A stretch of 34,472 nucleotides of DNA from a virus: positions 1 to 34,472 of the IMG/VR virus record IMGVR_UViG_3300043772_002854. One strand, written 5' to 3'. A program made the translations under genes and the position numbers. Numbering within the stretch: the stretch's first letter is position 1; each line of letters opens with the position of its first letter. Of the stretch, positions 23,991 to 31,423 are shown piece by piece. The notes beneath the pieces are model-generated. The model was not told where the DNA came from, ran no database searches, and saw only the letters and a program-made list of their open reading frames with translations.

Positions 23991-24974
23991 ATGAAAATGA
24001 CACAAGATAAATTAACTCGATTAACTGAAGTTCTTTCAGTACCGACTCACTCTCGTAATGAAAAACTTATGATTGAGTATTTACAAAAAGTTTTAACCCA
24101 AAAAGGGTATGAACACTATACTGATTCACACGGTAACATTTATGTTACAAAAGGTGTTAGTAAAAACTTCCCTTGTTTTGTTGCACATACTGATACAGTT
24201 CACCCTGTTAATATGAACATGATTGTTGTACAAACAGAAGGTGAAGATGGTGTTATCTTAACAGGTATGGACAAAGTAACTAAAAAGGCATCGGGTATTG
24301 GTGGTGATGATAAATGTGGTGTTTTCTTAGCACTTGAAATGTTAGATACATTACCAAATGTTAAAGCAGCATTCTTTGTATCAGAAGAAATTGGTTGTAA
24401 AGGTAGTATGTACGCTGACCCTAAATTCTTTGAAAATATTGGTTACGTTATTCAATACGATTCTCCAGGTGGGGCATCCATGAGCTTAACTTTAATGGGT
24501 CGTTACTTATTCAATCAAAAATCACAATTTGCTGATAAGGTAACAGGGTTAATTAAAGAACACGGTATTGTTGATTGGGCATACCACCCATACACCGATG
24601 TTTGGCAAATTATGGAAAAATTTAATATCGCTTGTTTAAACTTGGCAGCTGGTTACTACCGTTACCATACTGATAATGAATATGTAATTGTTGATGATGT
24701 TCAGAATGGTTTTGAACTTGGTTTAAAACTTGTTGAAGAATTAGGTGAGAATAAATATGAAAATCCAAAAGAAGATAAAAATTATAATAATTTAAGTACT
24801 TATTGGGGTGGTAGTTCTAAAACTAAAACAAAAGAAACAAAAACACTTTTGATTGAAGATGATGAAGATGAGAACGATATTTTTAATAGTGGTGAGTATG
24901 TTTATTCAGACCGTAAAAATAATAATTATTACAGTCGGAGTTGGAATGATTGGGACGAAGATTATGATTGGTAA
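23991..24974 (+). CDS. M20/M28-like zinc metallopeptidase (327 aa)
   Basis: All expected di-zinc residues of an M20/M28-type aminopeptidase fold are visible: VAHTD (H66, D68), GGDDKCG (D106), SEE (E132, E133), QYDSPGG (D157) and YRYHTDNE (H226). PepT-like enzymes are about 400 aa and carry an inserted dimerisation lid; here the catalytic domain runs nearly uninterrupted to about residue 255, so the lid is missing or reduced. The C-terminal 70 residues are low-complexity, acidic, then Tyr/Asn/Trp-rich (NNNYYSRSWNDWDEDYDW). It is an isolated plus-strand gene between late minus-strand genes, with a host-type promoter and a shared terminator. It looks like acquired accessory cargo. The substrate is unknown; a small peptide is likely. 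Confidence 0.85.
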   Translation: MKMTQDKLTRLTEVLSVPTHSRNEKLMIEYLQKVLTQKGYEHYTDSHGNIYVTKGVSKNFPCFVAHTDTVHPVNMNMIVVQTEGEDGVILTGMDKVTKKASGIGGDDKCGVFLALEMLDTLPNVKAAFFVSEEIGCKGSMYADPKFFENIGYVIQYDSPGGASMSLTLMGRYLFNQKSQFADKVTGLIKEHGIVDWAYHPYTDVWQIMEKFNIACLNLAAGYYRYHTDNEYVIVDDVQNGFELGLKLVEELGENKYENPKEDKNYNNLSTYWGGSSKTKTKETKTLLIEDDEDENDIFNSGEYVYSDRKNNNYYSRSWNDWDEDYDW

Positions 24975-24978
24975 AAAT

Positions 24979-25004
24979 AAAGGGGACTTAACGGTCCCTT
25001 TTTT
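24979..25004. terminator. Bidirectional terminator between convergent genes
   Basis: AAAGGGGAC-TTAAC-GGTCCCTTTTTT forms a stem with A-tract and T-tract on its flanks. It therefore can stop the plus-strand peptidase transcript and the minus-strand transcript ending at 25006. Confidence 0.85.
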
Positions 25005-25005
25005 G

Positions 25006-25485
25006 TTAATCAGGTTCTTTTAACCTAACATCGTATTCAACACCACCTTTGTCAAAGTAAGAAATTTCAACATTATCAAGGGCAGCGGGATAATCAGAAC
25101 CAAAGACAAAATCAGACATATCTTTTGGTGTACCATAAACGTTTTCACTATCATAAGAACCTAAAGCCAAACCAACACTTTTAGCTAATGTTGATACTTC
25201 TTTCCATCTACCATAACCACGTTCGTCTAATAAAACTAAATAAAATTTACAAACATTAACAAAGGTTTCAAAAGAACTTGGGTCTTCCATATTAAAAACA
25301 AATTCTTCTCTAAGATAGGCATCACCATATTCCCAACCTGTTTTCATAACAAAAAGATTTGACTTTGCTGGTCTATTCATCGGGTTTTTGGCAACCTCAA
25401 ATGGTAAGTCTACACCACTAAATTGATTAGATAAATCATCCAACCAATCAGATTCTCTTAGTATTCTTTTTATTAACGGTTTCAT
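25006..25485 (-). CDS. Tagged hypothetical protein, MKPLIKRILRES N-terminus (159 aa)
   Basis: The N-terminus MKPLIKRILRESDWLDDL belongs to the same tag type as the genes at 25448 and 25968. L-R-E-S fits an [LI]-x-E cleavage pattern. After the tag the protein looks globular alpha/beta (LFVMKTGWEYGDAYLREEFV, KFYLVLLDERGYGRWKEVST). No family is recognised. The start overlaps the upstream gene's 3' end by 38 nt, so the two are translationally coupled. I infer a capsid-internal or otherwise virion-targeted protein. Confidence 0.75.
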   Translation of the reverse strand: MKPLIKRILRESDWLDDLSNQFSGVDLPFEVAKNPMNRPAKSNLFVMKTGWEYGDAYLREEFVFNMEDPSSFETFVNVCKFYLVLLDERGYGRWKEVSTLAKSVGLALGSYDSENVYGTPKDMSDFVFGSDYPAALDNVEISYFDKGGVEYDVRLKEPD

Positions 25486-25936
25486 TTAACTGACTTTCTA
25501 ATTCTTCTATACGTGATTTTAAATCTTTTATTTCTGATTCAGATTCTGATCTAGCATCGTCTAGACCTCTTCCGTAACCTTCTTCATCACCTTCTTCTTT
25601 TGCTTCTCTAACAGCGTCACGATGGTCACTATAATAAACATAATCATCACAACAACCTTCACAGTCACAAGATTCTCGACCACTATCTACACCTCTTTCA
25701 TAAAGACTGTTAACCTCGTCATAAATAAAACTTCCGATTTCTTGTAACTTATCAATATCTTTAATACCTGCATCAACCAACATTTGATATAGTTCTAGAC
25801 CCTCAAAATTATAGTCATATTCAGCACTATAAAACTTTTTTTGAATTTGTTTTTCAACATCCTTGGTATCAAAACCACGAACCCATTCAAACTCGTCGTT
25901 TTCTTCTTTTAATATTTTACGGATAAGATTTTTCAT
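25448..25936 (-). CDS. Tagged coiled-coil protein with Cys cluster, MKNLIRKILKEE N-terminus (162 aa)
   Basis: Starts MKNLIRKILKEENDEF, a basic amphipathic helix ending in L-K-E. Residues ~80-100 hold ESCDCEGCCDDYVYYSD, four cysteines in a C-x-C-x2-C-C pattern that could bind metal. The last ~50 residues are a charged coiled coil (SEIKDLKSRIEELESQL). No family is recognised. The ATATTTATAA element lies only 3 nt upstream of the ATG, implying a near-leaderless mRNA if it is the -10 element. The next gene (159 aa, same tag) overlaps it by 38 nt. Confidence 0.75.
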   Translation of the reverse strand: MKNLIRKILKEENDEFEWVRGFDTKDVEKQIQKKFYSAEYDYNFEGLELYQMLVDAGIKDIDKLQEIGSFIYDEVNSLYERGVDSGRESCDCEGCCDDYVYYSDHRDAVREAKEEGDEEGYGRGLDDARSESESEIKDLKSRIEELESQLNETVNKKNTKRI

Positions 25937-25939
25937 TTA

Positions 25940-25949
25940 TTATAAATAT
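25940..25949 (-). promoter_or_regulatory. ATATTTATAA element (candidate late promoter)
   Basis: An exact minus-strand copy, 3 nt before the ATG of the 162-aa tagged protein. It probably serves that gene and the overlapping 159-aa gene. Confidence 0.6.
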
Positions 25950-25967
25950 CAGTTAACTTACATATTT

Positions 25968-27461
25968 TTAATCAATAAACGTTCCAGTAGGACTTTGATG
26001 TTTAATTTTAGTATTAGGGTCTAAATCGAATTTTTGACGTAAAAAATCTAAAAATTCTTTACCATATAAAATTTTGTTCATATAAGGTTCATTGTCAAAA
26101 AGACCTATCTTCATCCATTCCGGTGATACTTTTGCCGTAATATCTTTTGGTAAATTAGGGTTTTTAAACCATTTAATTCGGGTTATATTTTCAATTGGGT
26201 TATTTCCACCAAATGATTTATTCAAAATTTGACTTGTTAGTTTTAATTCAGCGTCGTTGACACGTAAACTTAACACCTTACTATTTTTTTTATCTTTATA
26301 TAAATAACATTTTTGTTTTTCAAATTCAGGGTAAAAATTTTCTGTATTTTGATATTTCTTTAGTGTAATTTTCATTGCCTTAGTATAACAAGGTATTTCC
26401 TCTGCTTTTGTAATTGTATTAACAAATTCTTTTGCTTTCTCCAAGTAAAAAGTTTTTTCTTCAGGTTTTAAAATTCTAATGTTTTCACGTTGAGAATCGG
26501 CATATAAATTTTTTTGTAAACAATAATAACCACCCACGTCAGGACCATTTATTTCTGATAAAATAGAATCAACAGTTTTTTTAAATTCTGGTCGACCATT
26601 TCCATACATGACATTATCAGAAATTAAAATAAAATCATCGGGATTATTGTCATTAATATAAGGTTTAATGTTTAAAACAGCTAATGGGTTGTTAATGTTC
26701 TTATCCGTTTTTTTAATTAAATAAGAAATTAAAGAACCTTCTTTAACATCATGAATTAAATATTTTGCATTTTCACCCGTTTCTTTACGGTCATTAATTT
26801 CATCTTGAAGAACACGTATTTTACCATTTAATTTAATTTCAGGACTGTTCCACGTTAAATTACCCTTACCTTGCTCAAATTCTTTATACCAATTTGGGTT
26901 ATCTTTGGTCATATCCTTTAATCTTTGTTTAAGAGCATCCAACTCCGTTTGTATTTTTTCAATACGTTTTGACCCAGCATGACCCAAGGTCATACAATTG
27001 GTCCAATTTCTATCGGTATCAGAACCTGCAATATCATAAGGATGACGAGAGATAACAACCATTAAACTTTCAGCATCAGAGGTTAAAGCTTTTCTCGATT
27101 CGTCAGAAACAAATTTTTTCATTAAATCTTCTGCTCTTAATCTTGTTAAAGCCTTACCAATAGTTGTTGTGTTTTTGGAGTCACCAAACTTTGCAACACC
27201 TTTAATATAATCCAAAACTTGGTAACCATTTTGAGTTAGAAAATCTGTAATTTCTTTTTCAACGTTAGAGATGGGCCCAGATTTTTCTTCTTTACCTAAA
27301 GGAATATAAATACGATAGTAATTTCTATCATGTTCATACTTATCACCTAACGATTTAAAAATATCATTGTATCTTTCACGGTTAAAGGATTTAACATACT
27401 TTCTAAACTGTGAAGGTTTTAAAGCCTCTTGTAATAATATTTTACGAATAATATTTTTCAT
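25968..27461 (-). CDS. Large tagged virion-like protein, MKNIIRKILLQE N-terminus (497 aa)
   Basis: The N-terminus MKNIIRKILLQEALKPSQF carries the shared tag with L-Q-E-A. A distinctive conserved-looking core follows: VISRHPYDIAGSDTDRNWTN, then CMTLG, and later YLIHDVKEGSLISYLIKKTD with NPLAVLNIKPY. Similar R-x-W-x-x-C-M-x-L and D-I/V-x-x-G-[ST]-L-x-x-Y-L blocks occur in uncharacterised phage proteins, but I know no function. Helical linker ~170-230; the C-terminal 150 residues are Lys/Asn-rich. It has its own ATATTTATAA element 4 nt upstream and lies next to the tail tube gene. I infer a protein packaged in the head or delivered with DNA. Enzymatic activity is possible but no catalytic set is identified. 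Confidence 0.75.
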   Translation of the reverse strand: MKNIIRKILLQEALKPSQFRKYVKSFNRERYNDIFKSLGDKYEHDRNYYRIYIPLGKEEKSGPISNVEKEITDFLTQNGYQVLDYIKGVAKFGDSKNTTTIGKALTRLRAEDLMKKFVSDESRKALTSDAESLMVVISRHPYDIAGSDTDRNWTNCMTLGHAGSKRIEKIQTELDALKQRLKDMTKDNPNWYKEFEQGKGNLTWNSPEIKLNGKIRVLQDEINDRKETGENAKYLIHDVKEGSLISYLIKKTDKNINNPLAVLNIKPYINDNNPDDFILISDNVMYGNGRPEFKKTVDSILSEINGPDVGGYYCLQKNLYADSQRENIRILKPEEKTFYLEKAKEFVNTITKAEEIPCYTKAMKITLKKYQNTENFYPEFEKQKCYLYKDKKNSKVLSLRVNDAELKLTSQILNKSFGGNNPIENITRIKWFKNPNLPKDITAKVSPEWMKIGLFDNEPYMNKILYGKEFLDFLRQKFDLDPNTKIKHQSPTGTFID

Positions 27462-27465
27462 TCTA

Positions 27466-27475
27466 TTATAAATAT
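27466..27475 (-). promoter_or_regulatory. ATATTTATAA element (candidate late promoter)
   Basis: An exact minus-strand copy, 4 nt before the ATG of the 497-aa tagged protein and directly after the tail tube terminator. Confidence 0.6.
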
Positions 27476-27484
27476 TTGTGTAAA

Positions 27485-27515
27485 CAAAAAAATCCCCATC
27501 TTTTGAATGGGGATT
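27485..27515 (-). terminator. Rho-independent terminator after the tail tube gene
   Basis: On the minus strand, AATCCCCATTCAAAAGATGGGGATT forms a stem-loop followed by TTTTTTGT. It isolates the tail tube gene as a single-gene transcript. Confidence 0.85.
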
Positions 27516-27539
27516 GAATATAAAATTTGTAATAAAATT

Positions 27540-28028
27540 TTAAAAAACATGGATAGCCCGATCAAAGCGCAGGGTCCCAGTAATCTCAGCGATATCAGAA
27601 GATGAATAATCTAATGAACCAAAGTCAACGTTTGTTAACATTGTTCCTTGAAGAATCCATTTTTCAATTACAACACCTGTTGGGTCAAGTAATTCAAGTT
27701 CAATATCTTTTTTATAACCTGCTGCATAACCTTGACGACCTGTAACAGATTCAGAGTGAAGACGAACCCACTCCATTAAAGCTTGTGCCGCAGAAGGACC
27801 GATTGGGTCACGGAATGTAACGTCAATAGTATCCCAAGTAAAACGACCAATTACCCACGTAGAAGTATTTAAGAATTGAATCTCAGTTTCTTCTTGAGAA
27901 ATTTTTGGTCTTGATGATGATTTCACAAACCATTCTTGAATTCCTAATGGTGAAGGGAATCTAAGGATAAATCTATTTTGTTTTTTTGGTTCGTAAGGAA
28001 TCGGCATCCTCATTAATAAATCTGCCAT
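27540..28028 (-). CDS. 19: Tail tube protein, T4 gp19 family (162 aa)
   Basis: Length matches T4 gp19 (163 aa). The features of the tube fold are present: KQNRFILRFPSPLGIQEWFV at the N-terminus, then TSTWVIGRFTWDTIDVTFRD, ALMEWVRLHSESVTGRQGYA, and LELLDPTGVVIEKWILQGTM ending in a beta-rich TGTLRFDRAI. It forms the inner tube of the contractile tail. It has its own ATATTTATAA element and its own terminator, consistent with a need for high expression of this multi-copy protein. The sheath gene is not in this window. Confidence 0.93.
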   Translation of the reverse strand: MADLLMRMPIPYEPKKQNRFILRFPSPLGIQEWFVKSSSRPKISQEETEIQFLNTSTWVIGRFTWDTIDVTFRDPIGPSAAQALMEWVRLHSESVTGRQGYAAGYKKDIELELLDPTGVVIEKWILQGTMLTNVDFGSLDYSSSDIAEITGTLRFDRAIHVF

Positions 28029-28061
28029 AATATTTTTGTTTTTTTAAGTTGTTATCTTTTA

Positions 28062-28071
28062 TTATAAATAT
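28062..28071 (-). promoter_or_regulatory. ATATTTATAA element (candidate late promoter)
   Basis: An exact minus-strand copy, 33 nt upstream of the tail tube ATG, the longest leader in the set. Confidence 0.6.
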
Positions 28072-28091
28072 GCTATAATTTTATTTTTTAT

Positions 28092-30644
28092 TTAAATCTT
28101 ATTCATTAAAGTTAAAATACGTTTAACCTCTTCTTTTAAAAATTTATTTTCAGGTTTTTGGATTGATTCTTGTTGGGGTTCAACTTCTTTTTTCTCACTA
28201 CCCTTTCTTTTAATTTCACCAGTTTTTTGTTCTCCTTTACCAGAAGAAAGTTTACCTTGTTTTTTTAATTTAGCCATATATTGGAACATATTCATAAGTT
28301 CGGTAATAAAAGCAATCATATTATTTTTAAGGTCACTTTTAGCTTTTGCTTTCTTGCCTTTTCTTTCAGTTAAATAAGATTCACCCATTGAAACTTTATT
28401 GATGTTGCCACCACCTAAAGTACCCATTTTACTAACCATACCACCAGCATCTTTAAAGGTCATACCTCTAAAATTACCTTTGTATACAATCTCAATTAAA
28501 TCATTAATAAAACTACCCATCGCTTCAACATTTTGAGGATTACCTGAATTTACATTAAATGTTTTGGTAAAATCTTTACCCATGATTGGGTTTGATTTAA
28601 GTTTTTCTACAAACTTATCAAGTACATTATCACCCGTATTACCCATTTTTTTAACTTTGTTTCTGATGATTTCTACACGAGTCATGAAACCTTCAAAAAA
28701 TTTAAGTTTGTTGGCGTCAATACCTGATTTTTGTTTTAAAATTTTTATTACTTCTGGGTCTTTTATAAATTTACCTTCAGAAATTAAATTGTTGTTTGAC
28801 ATTTCGTTTATTAATTTACCTTTGTTAATCATTGATTCAGAAAGTTGGGTACATCTTACAGCGTAAGTGCCACCGTCTTCTCTTTTAACTTTAATTTGAC
28901 CTTTTTCTATAGTACTATCTTCTGTACTATTTGCAATAACCTCAACGGTTTTACCAGCCTTTGTTTTTACTTTTTGACCTTTTGTAAATTTACTACAAGG
29001 GTCACTTGATTCTTTTTTATCACCAAAAACATCAGGAGAGGCCATTTTTCTATTATTATATGTGAATTTAAAGAATCCTGCTAAATCGTTAAAAAGAGTT
29101 TCTTTATTAGCTTTTCCACCACCTTCTCCTCCACCAACAGGGTTCTGTTTTGGATTTGGTAATACTGGAGGTAAAGTAGACTCACCAGCTTCAATTGGTT
29201 GTAAAGATTGTAATAAATCATTAAGAGTTTTTGCTCTAGATTGTTTTTGACCTTTAACCCTCATCAATTTAACTAAAGCTCCGGCTGCTACCAAACCAAT
29301 ACCTATTGGTCCTAAAACAGCTCCAAAACCTTTAGCTATTGCGTAACCAGCACCTACTTTTACAGTAGTTTTCATTATTATTTTTGGTACCGCAGTAACA
29401 ATAGTTTTAACTATTAAACCTTTTAGTGTACCACCAGGAACAGTAACTAAAGTGTCACCCATTGATTTTCCTGTACCTGCCCATTTACCTTGAAATATTT
29501 CACCTAAATTATCACCATGTCCGTGTGGGTTTTTAACAATTTCAGTTAGAACGGCTTTTGCGTCATCTGGTGTGGCACACATACCTCCTTTAGCCGTAAT
29601 AGCGTCAATACCGGCTTGAACATTACCTCCACCTAATTTTTTTAAGGCCTCGATAAAATCTTCGGGTGAAGATTTTGGTGTTAAAAATTTCATTCCCTCT
29701 AGTGAATCTGGGCGGGCATTGTTAACCACATTCATTACTTGGGTTATACCTTGACCTGGTTTAACTGAGGCGAAAATATCTGATTTAGTTTCAACAGTTT
29801 TTTTAATGTATTCAATAGAAGGGTTTTGTGTTACGGTTTCAAATAAACTTTTAAACCATTCAGTATTCACCAACCAAGAAAAAGCCCCTAACGATGCCCC
29901 TACACCGGCTAATGTCATTGGTAATTTATTGGATTTTAATCCTTCTTTACCCATTCTTTTGGTATCATATTCTTTACCACCTTTTTTTGCTTGTAACTTA
30001 GCTCTAACATCGGCAGCCTCGTCTTCATTAATATCTCCTACTTCATCGGCTAACAATTCTTTACCATCTTCATCACCTACTTTTTCTTCTTCGGAATCCA
30101 TAACTGTATAAGCAGCTGCCAAATCAACATCTAAGAATTTTTGAACATACTCTGCCAAATCAGCAATTATAGAATTGGCAGCATCTGTTGGTAAATAACC
30201 TTCTTCTTTAGGGTTCTTTTTTGCTGCTTCAACGAGTGAATCGTAAACTGCAGCTATCTCCATTACAGTTTTTAAAAATTGTTCACCTTTTTCATTGTTA
30301 GGAAAATCAGGGTTTTCTTGTTTAATTGTATCATTAAGTTTTTTAATAACTTCATTACCCTTTTTATCCAAAATGGATTGAATTTTAGCTCCAGCCTCTT
30401 GGTCTATCTTACCTTTACCGAAAATTTTACCACCAGCTTTATAACGACCTAATTTAGATAAACCAAATTTTATCTTTTCCCAAAGGCCTTCTTGTAGTAC
30501 TTGATACTCTTGGTTAGATAATTGGTTCTCCACCAACATTCTATTACCTTTTAACATTAAATCAGCAGATTCCACTAATTCATTTATAGTGTTTTGGTAA
30601 TCTCGATTTAAAGCTCTTTCTATGTCTTGTTCTGTTAAAATCAT
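28092..30644 (-). CDS. Large virion/internal protein with terminal tags, membrane-like segments and the LFNDLAGFFKFTYNNR motif (850 aa)
   Basis: I chose the ATG at 30644 (MILTEQDIERALNRDYQN) because the longer start at 30734 would overlap both the clpP start and the late-type element. The N-terminus has L-V-E-S and L-Q-E-G sites. Two hydrophobic regions occur: GVGASLGAFSWLVNTEW, and a longer one with GYAIAKGFGAVLGPIGIGLV. A Gly-rich linker precedes LFNDLAGFFKFTYNNR, which is shared with the 423-aa protein. A small beta segment (KGQKVKTKAGKTVEVIANST) resembles an SH3/KOW-like unit. The protein ends LKEEVKRILTLMNKI, similar to the end of the 137-aa protein. Unknown function; the features suit a structural or ejected protein. 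Confidence 0.75.
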   Translation of the reverse strand: MILTEQDIERALNRDYQNTINELVESADLMLKGNRMLVENQLSNQEYQVLQEGLWEKIKFGLSKLGRYKAGGKIFGKGKIDQEAGAKIQSILDKKGNEVIKKLNDTIKQENPDFPNNEKGEQFLKTVMEIAAVYDSLVEAAKKNPKEEGYLPTDAANSIIADLAEYVQKFLDVDLAAAYTVMDSEEEKVGDEDGKELLADEVGDINEDEAADVRAKLQAKKGGKEYDTKRMGKEGLKSNKLPMTLAGVGASLGAFSWLVNTEWFKSLFETVTQNPSIEYIKKTVETKSDIFASVKPGQGITQVMNVVNNARPDSLEGMKFLTPKSSPEDFIEALKKLGGGNVQAGIDAITAKGGMCATPDDAKAVLTEIVKNPHGHGDNLGEIFQGKWAGTGKSMGDTLVTVPGGTLKGLIVKTIVTAVPKIIMKTTVKVGAGYAIAKGFGAVLGPIGIGLVAAGALVKLMRVKGQKQSRAKTLNDLLQSLQPIEAGESTLPPVLPNPKQNPVGGGEGGGKANKETLFNDLAGFFKFTYNNRKMASPDVFGDKKESSDPCSKFTKGQKVKTKAGKTVEVIANSTEDSTIEKGQIKVKREDGGTYAVRCTQLSESMINKGKLINEMSNNNLISEGKFIKDPEVIKILKQKSGIDANKLKFFEGFMTRVEIIRNKVKKMGNTGDNVLDKFVEKLKSNPIMGKDFTKTFNVNSGNPQNVEAMGSFINDLIEIVYKGNFRGMTFKDAGGMVSKMGTLGGGNINKVSMGESYLTERKGKKAKAKSDLKNNMIAFITELMNMFQYMAKLKKQGKLSSGKGEQKTGEIKRKGSEKKEVEPQQESIQKPENKFLKEEVKRILTLMNKI

Positions 30645-30655
30645 TTTAAAATTTT

Positions 30656-30687
30656 TTTGACAATTTATTTTATTATAAATATCATTG
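30656..30687 (+). promoter_or_regulatory. Bacteroidetes-type promoter for clpP
   Basis: TTTG at 30656-30659, a 20-nt spacer, then TATCATTG at 30680-30687 (one mismatch to TAnnTTTG). The ATG is 22 nt downstream. It overlaps the divergent ATATTTATAA element, so the two directions may compete. Confidence 0.55.
30673..30682 (-). promoter_or_regulatory. ATATTTATAA element (candidate late promoter)
   Basis: An exact minus-strand copy, 28 nt upstream of the 850-aa gene start. Read on the plus strand it contains TATAAATA (30674-30681), identical to the T4 late promoter core, facing clpP. Confidence 0.6.
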
Positions 30688-30709
30688 TAGAAACAAAATT
30701 CATATACAA

Positions 30710-31393
30710 ATGACAGAATTCGAAAAATTTGCAATCAAAGACCAAGGTATTGGGTCTAACACTTTACACAGTTACCAAAATTTTATGTCCCAAATACCAA
30801 ACGTACAAGGTAGTATGACACCTTATGTATTGGAAGAAAGAGAAATGAGAGCCACTCAAATTGACATCTTCTCACGTTTAATGATGGACCGTATCCTTTG
30901 GGTTGCTGGACCTGTTAACGACAGAATGTCAACCGTGGTACAAGCTCAATTACTTTTCTTGGACCAACAAGATTCTAAAAAAACAATTACAATGCACATT
31001 GATTCTCCTGGCGGTTCAGTTAAATCAGGTCTTAGTATGGTAGACGTAATGTCTTACATTAAAGCACCTATCGCAACTGTTAACACAGGTATGGCAGCAT
31101 CAATGGGTTCCGTATTGTTAGGAGCAGGAACCAAAGGTATGAGAAGTTCTTTAAGATTCTCAAAAACAATGTTACACCAATCAAGTGGTGGGGCAATGGG
31201 TAACATCCAAGACGCTCGTATAACAATGCAAGAATGGGAAAAAACCAACCAAATTCTTTTTGAATTACTTGGTGGTTATTGTGGCAAAACTGCTGAACAA
31301 GTAGCTAAAGACGCACAACGTGATTTATGGTTATCGGCTGATGAGGCATTAAAGTATGGTATTATTGATGAGATAATTAAACCTAAAAAATAA
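30710..31393 (+). CDS. clpP: ClpP-like serine protease (227 aa)
   Basis: A full-length ClpP, the proteolytic barrel subunit that works with Clp ATPases. The catalytic triad is intact: S131 in GMAASMGSVLL, H156 in TMLHQSSGG and D205 in QRDLWLSADEALKYGIID. The oxyanion-loop motif HIDSPGGSV and the ILWVAGPVNDRMSTVVQAQL head segment are also typical. Host ClpP is usually about 195-225 aa, so nothing is missing. No Clp ATPase is in the window, so it would need a host unfoldase or act alone. It is an isolated plus-strand gene with a host-type promoter and terminator. A role as prohead maturation protease is an alternative, since some tailed phages use ClpP-fold enzymes, but its similarity to cellular ClpP argues for modulation of host proteolysis. 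Confidence 0.9.
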   Translation: MTEFEKFAIKDQGIGSNTLHSYQNFMSQIPNVQGSMTPYVLEEREMRATQIDIFSRLMMDRILWVAGPVNDRMSTVVQAQLLFLDQQDSKKTITMHIDSPGGSVKSGLSMVDVMSYIKAPIATVNTGMAASMGSVLLGAGTKGMRSSLRFSKTMLHQSSGGAMGNIQDARITMQEWEKTNQILFELLGGYCGKTAEQVAKDAQRDLWLSADEALKYGIIDEIIKPKK

Positions 31394-31398
31394 ATATA

Positions 31399-31423
31399 AA
31401 CCCCTTAATAGGGGTTTTATTTT
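31399..31423 (+). terminator. Rho-independent terminator after clpP
   Basis: AACCCC-TTAATA-GGGGTT followed by TTATTTT, starting about 6 nt past the clpP stop. The end of its T-tract overlaps the -33 element of the next gene. Confidence 0.85.

Noticed and set aside
30674-30681. TATAAATA in plus orientation as a classic T4 late promoter for clpP
   Set aside because: It is the reverse complement of the 10-mer that recurs in front of minus-strand genes, and clpP has a better host-type promoter. Kept only as a possibility.
30645-30734. N-terminal 30 residues of the longest reading of the 850-aa gene (start at 30734)
   Set aside because: This would overlap the clpP start and place the late-type element inside coding DNA; the ATG at 30644 fits better.
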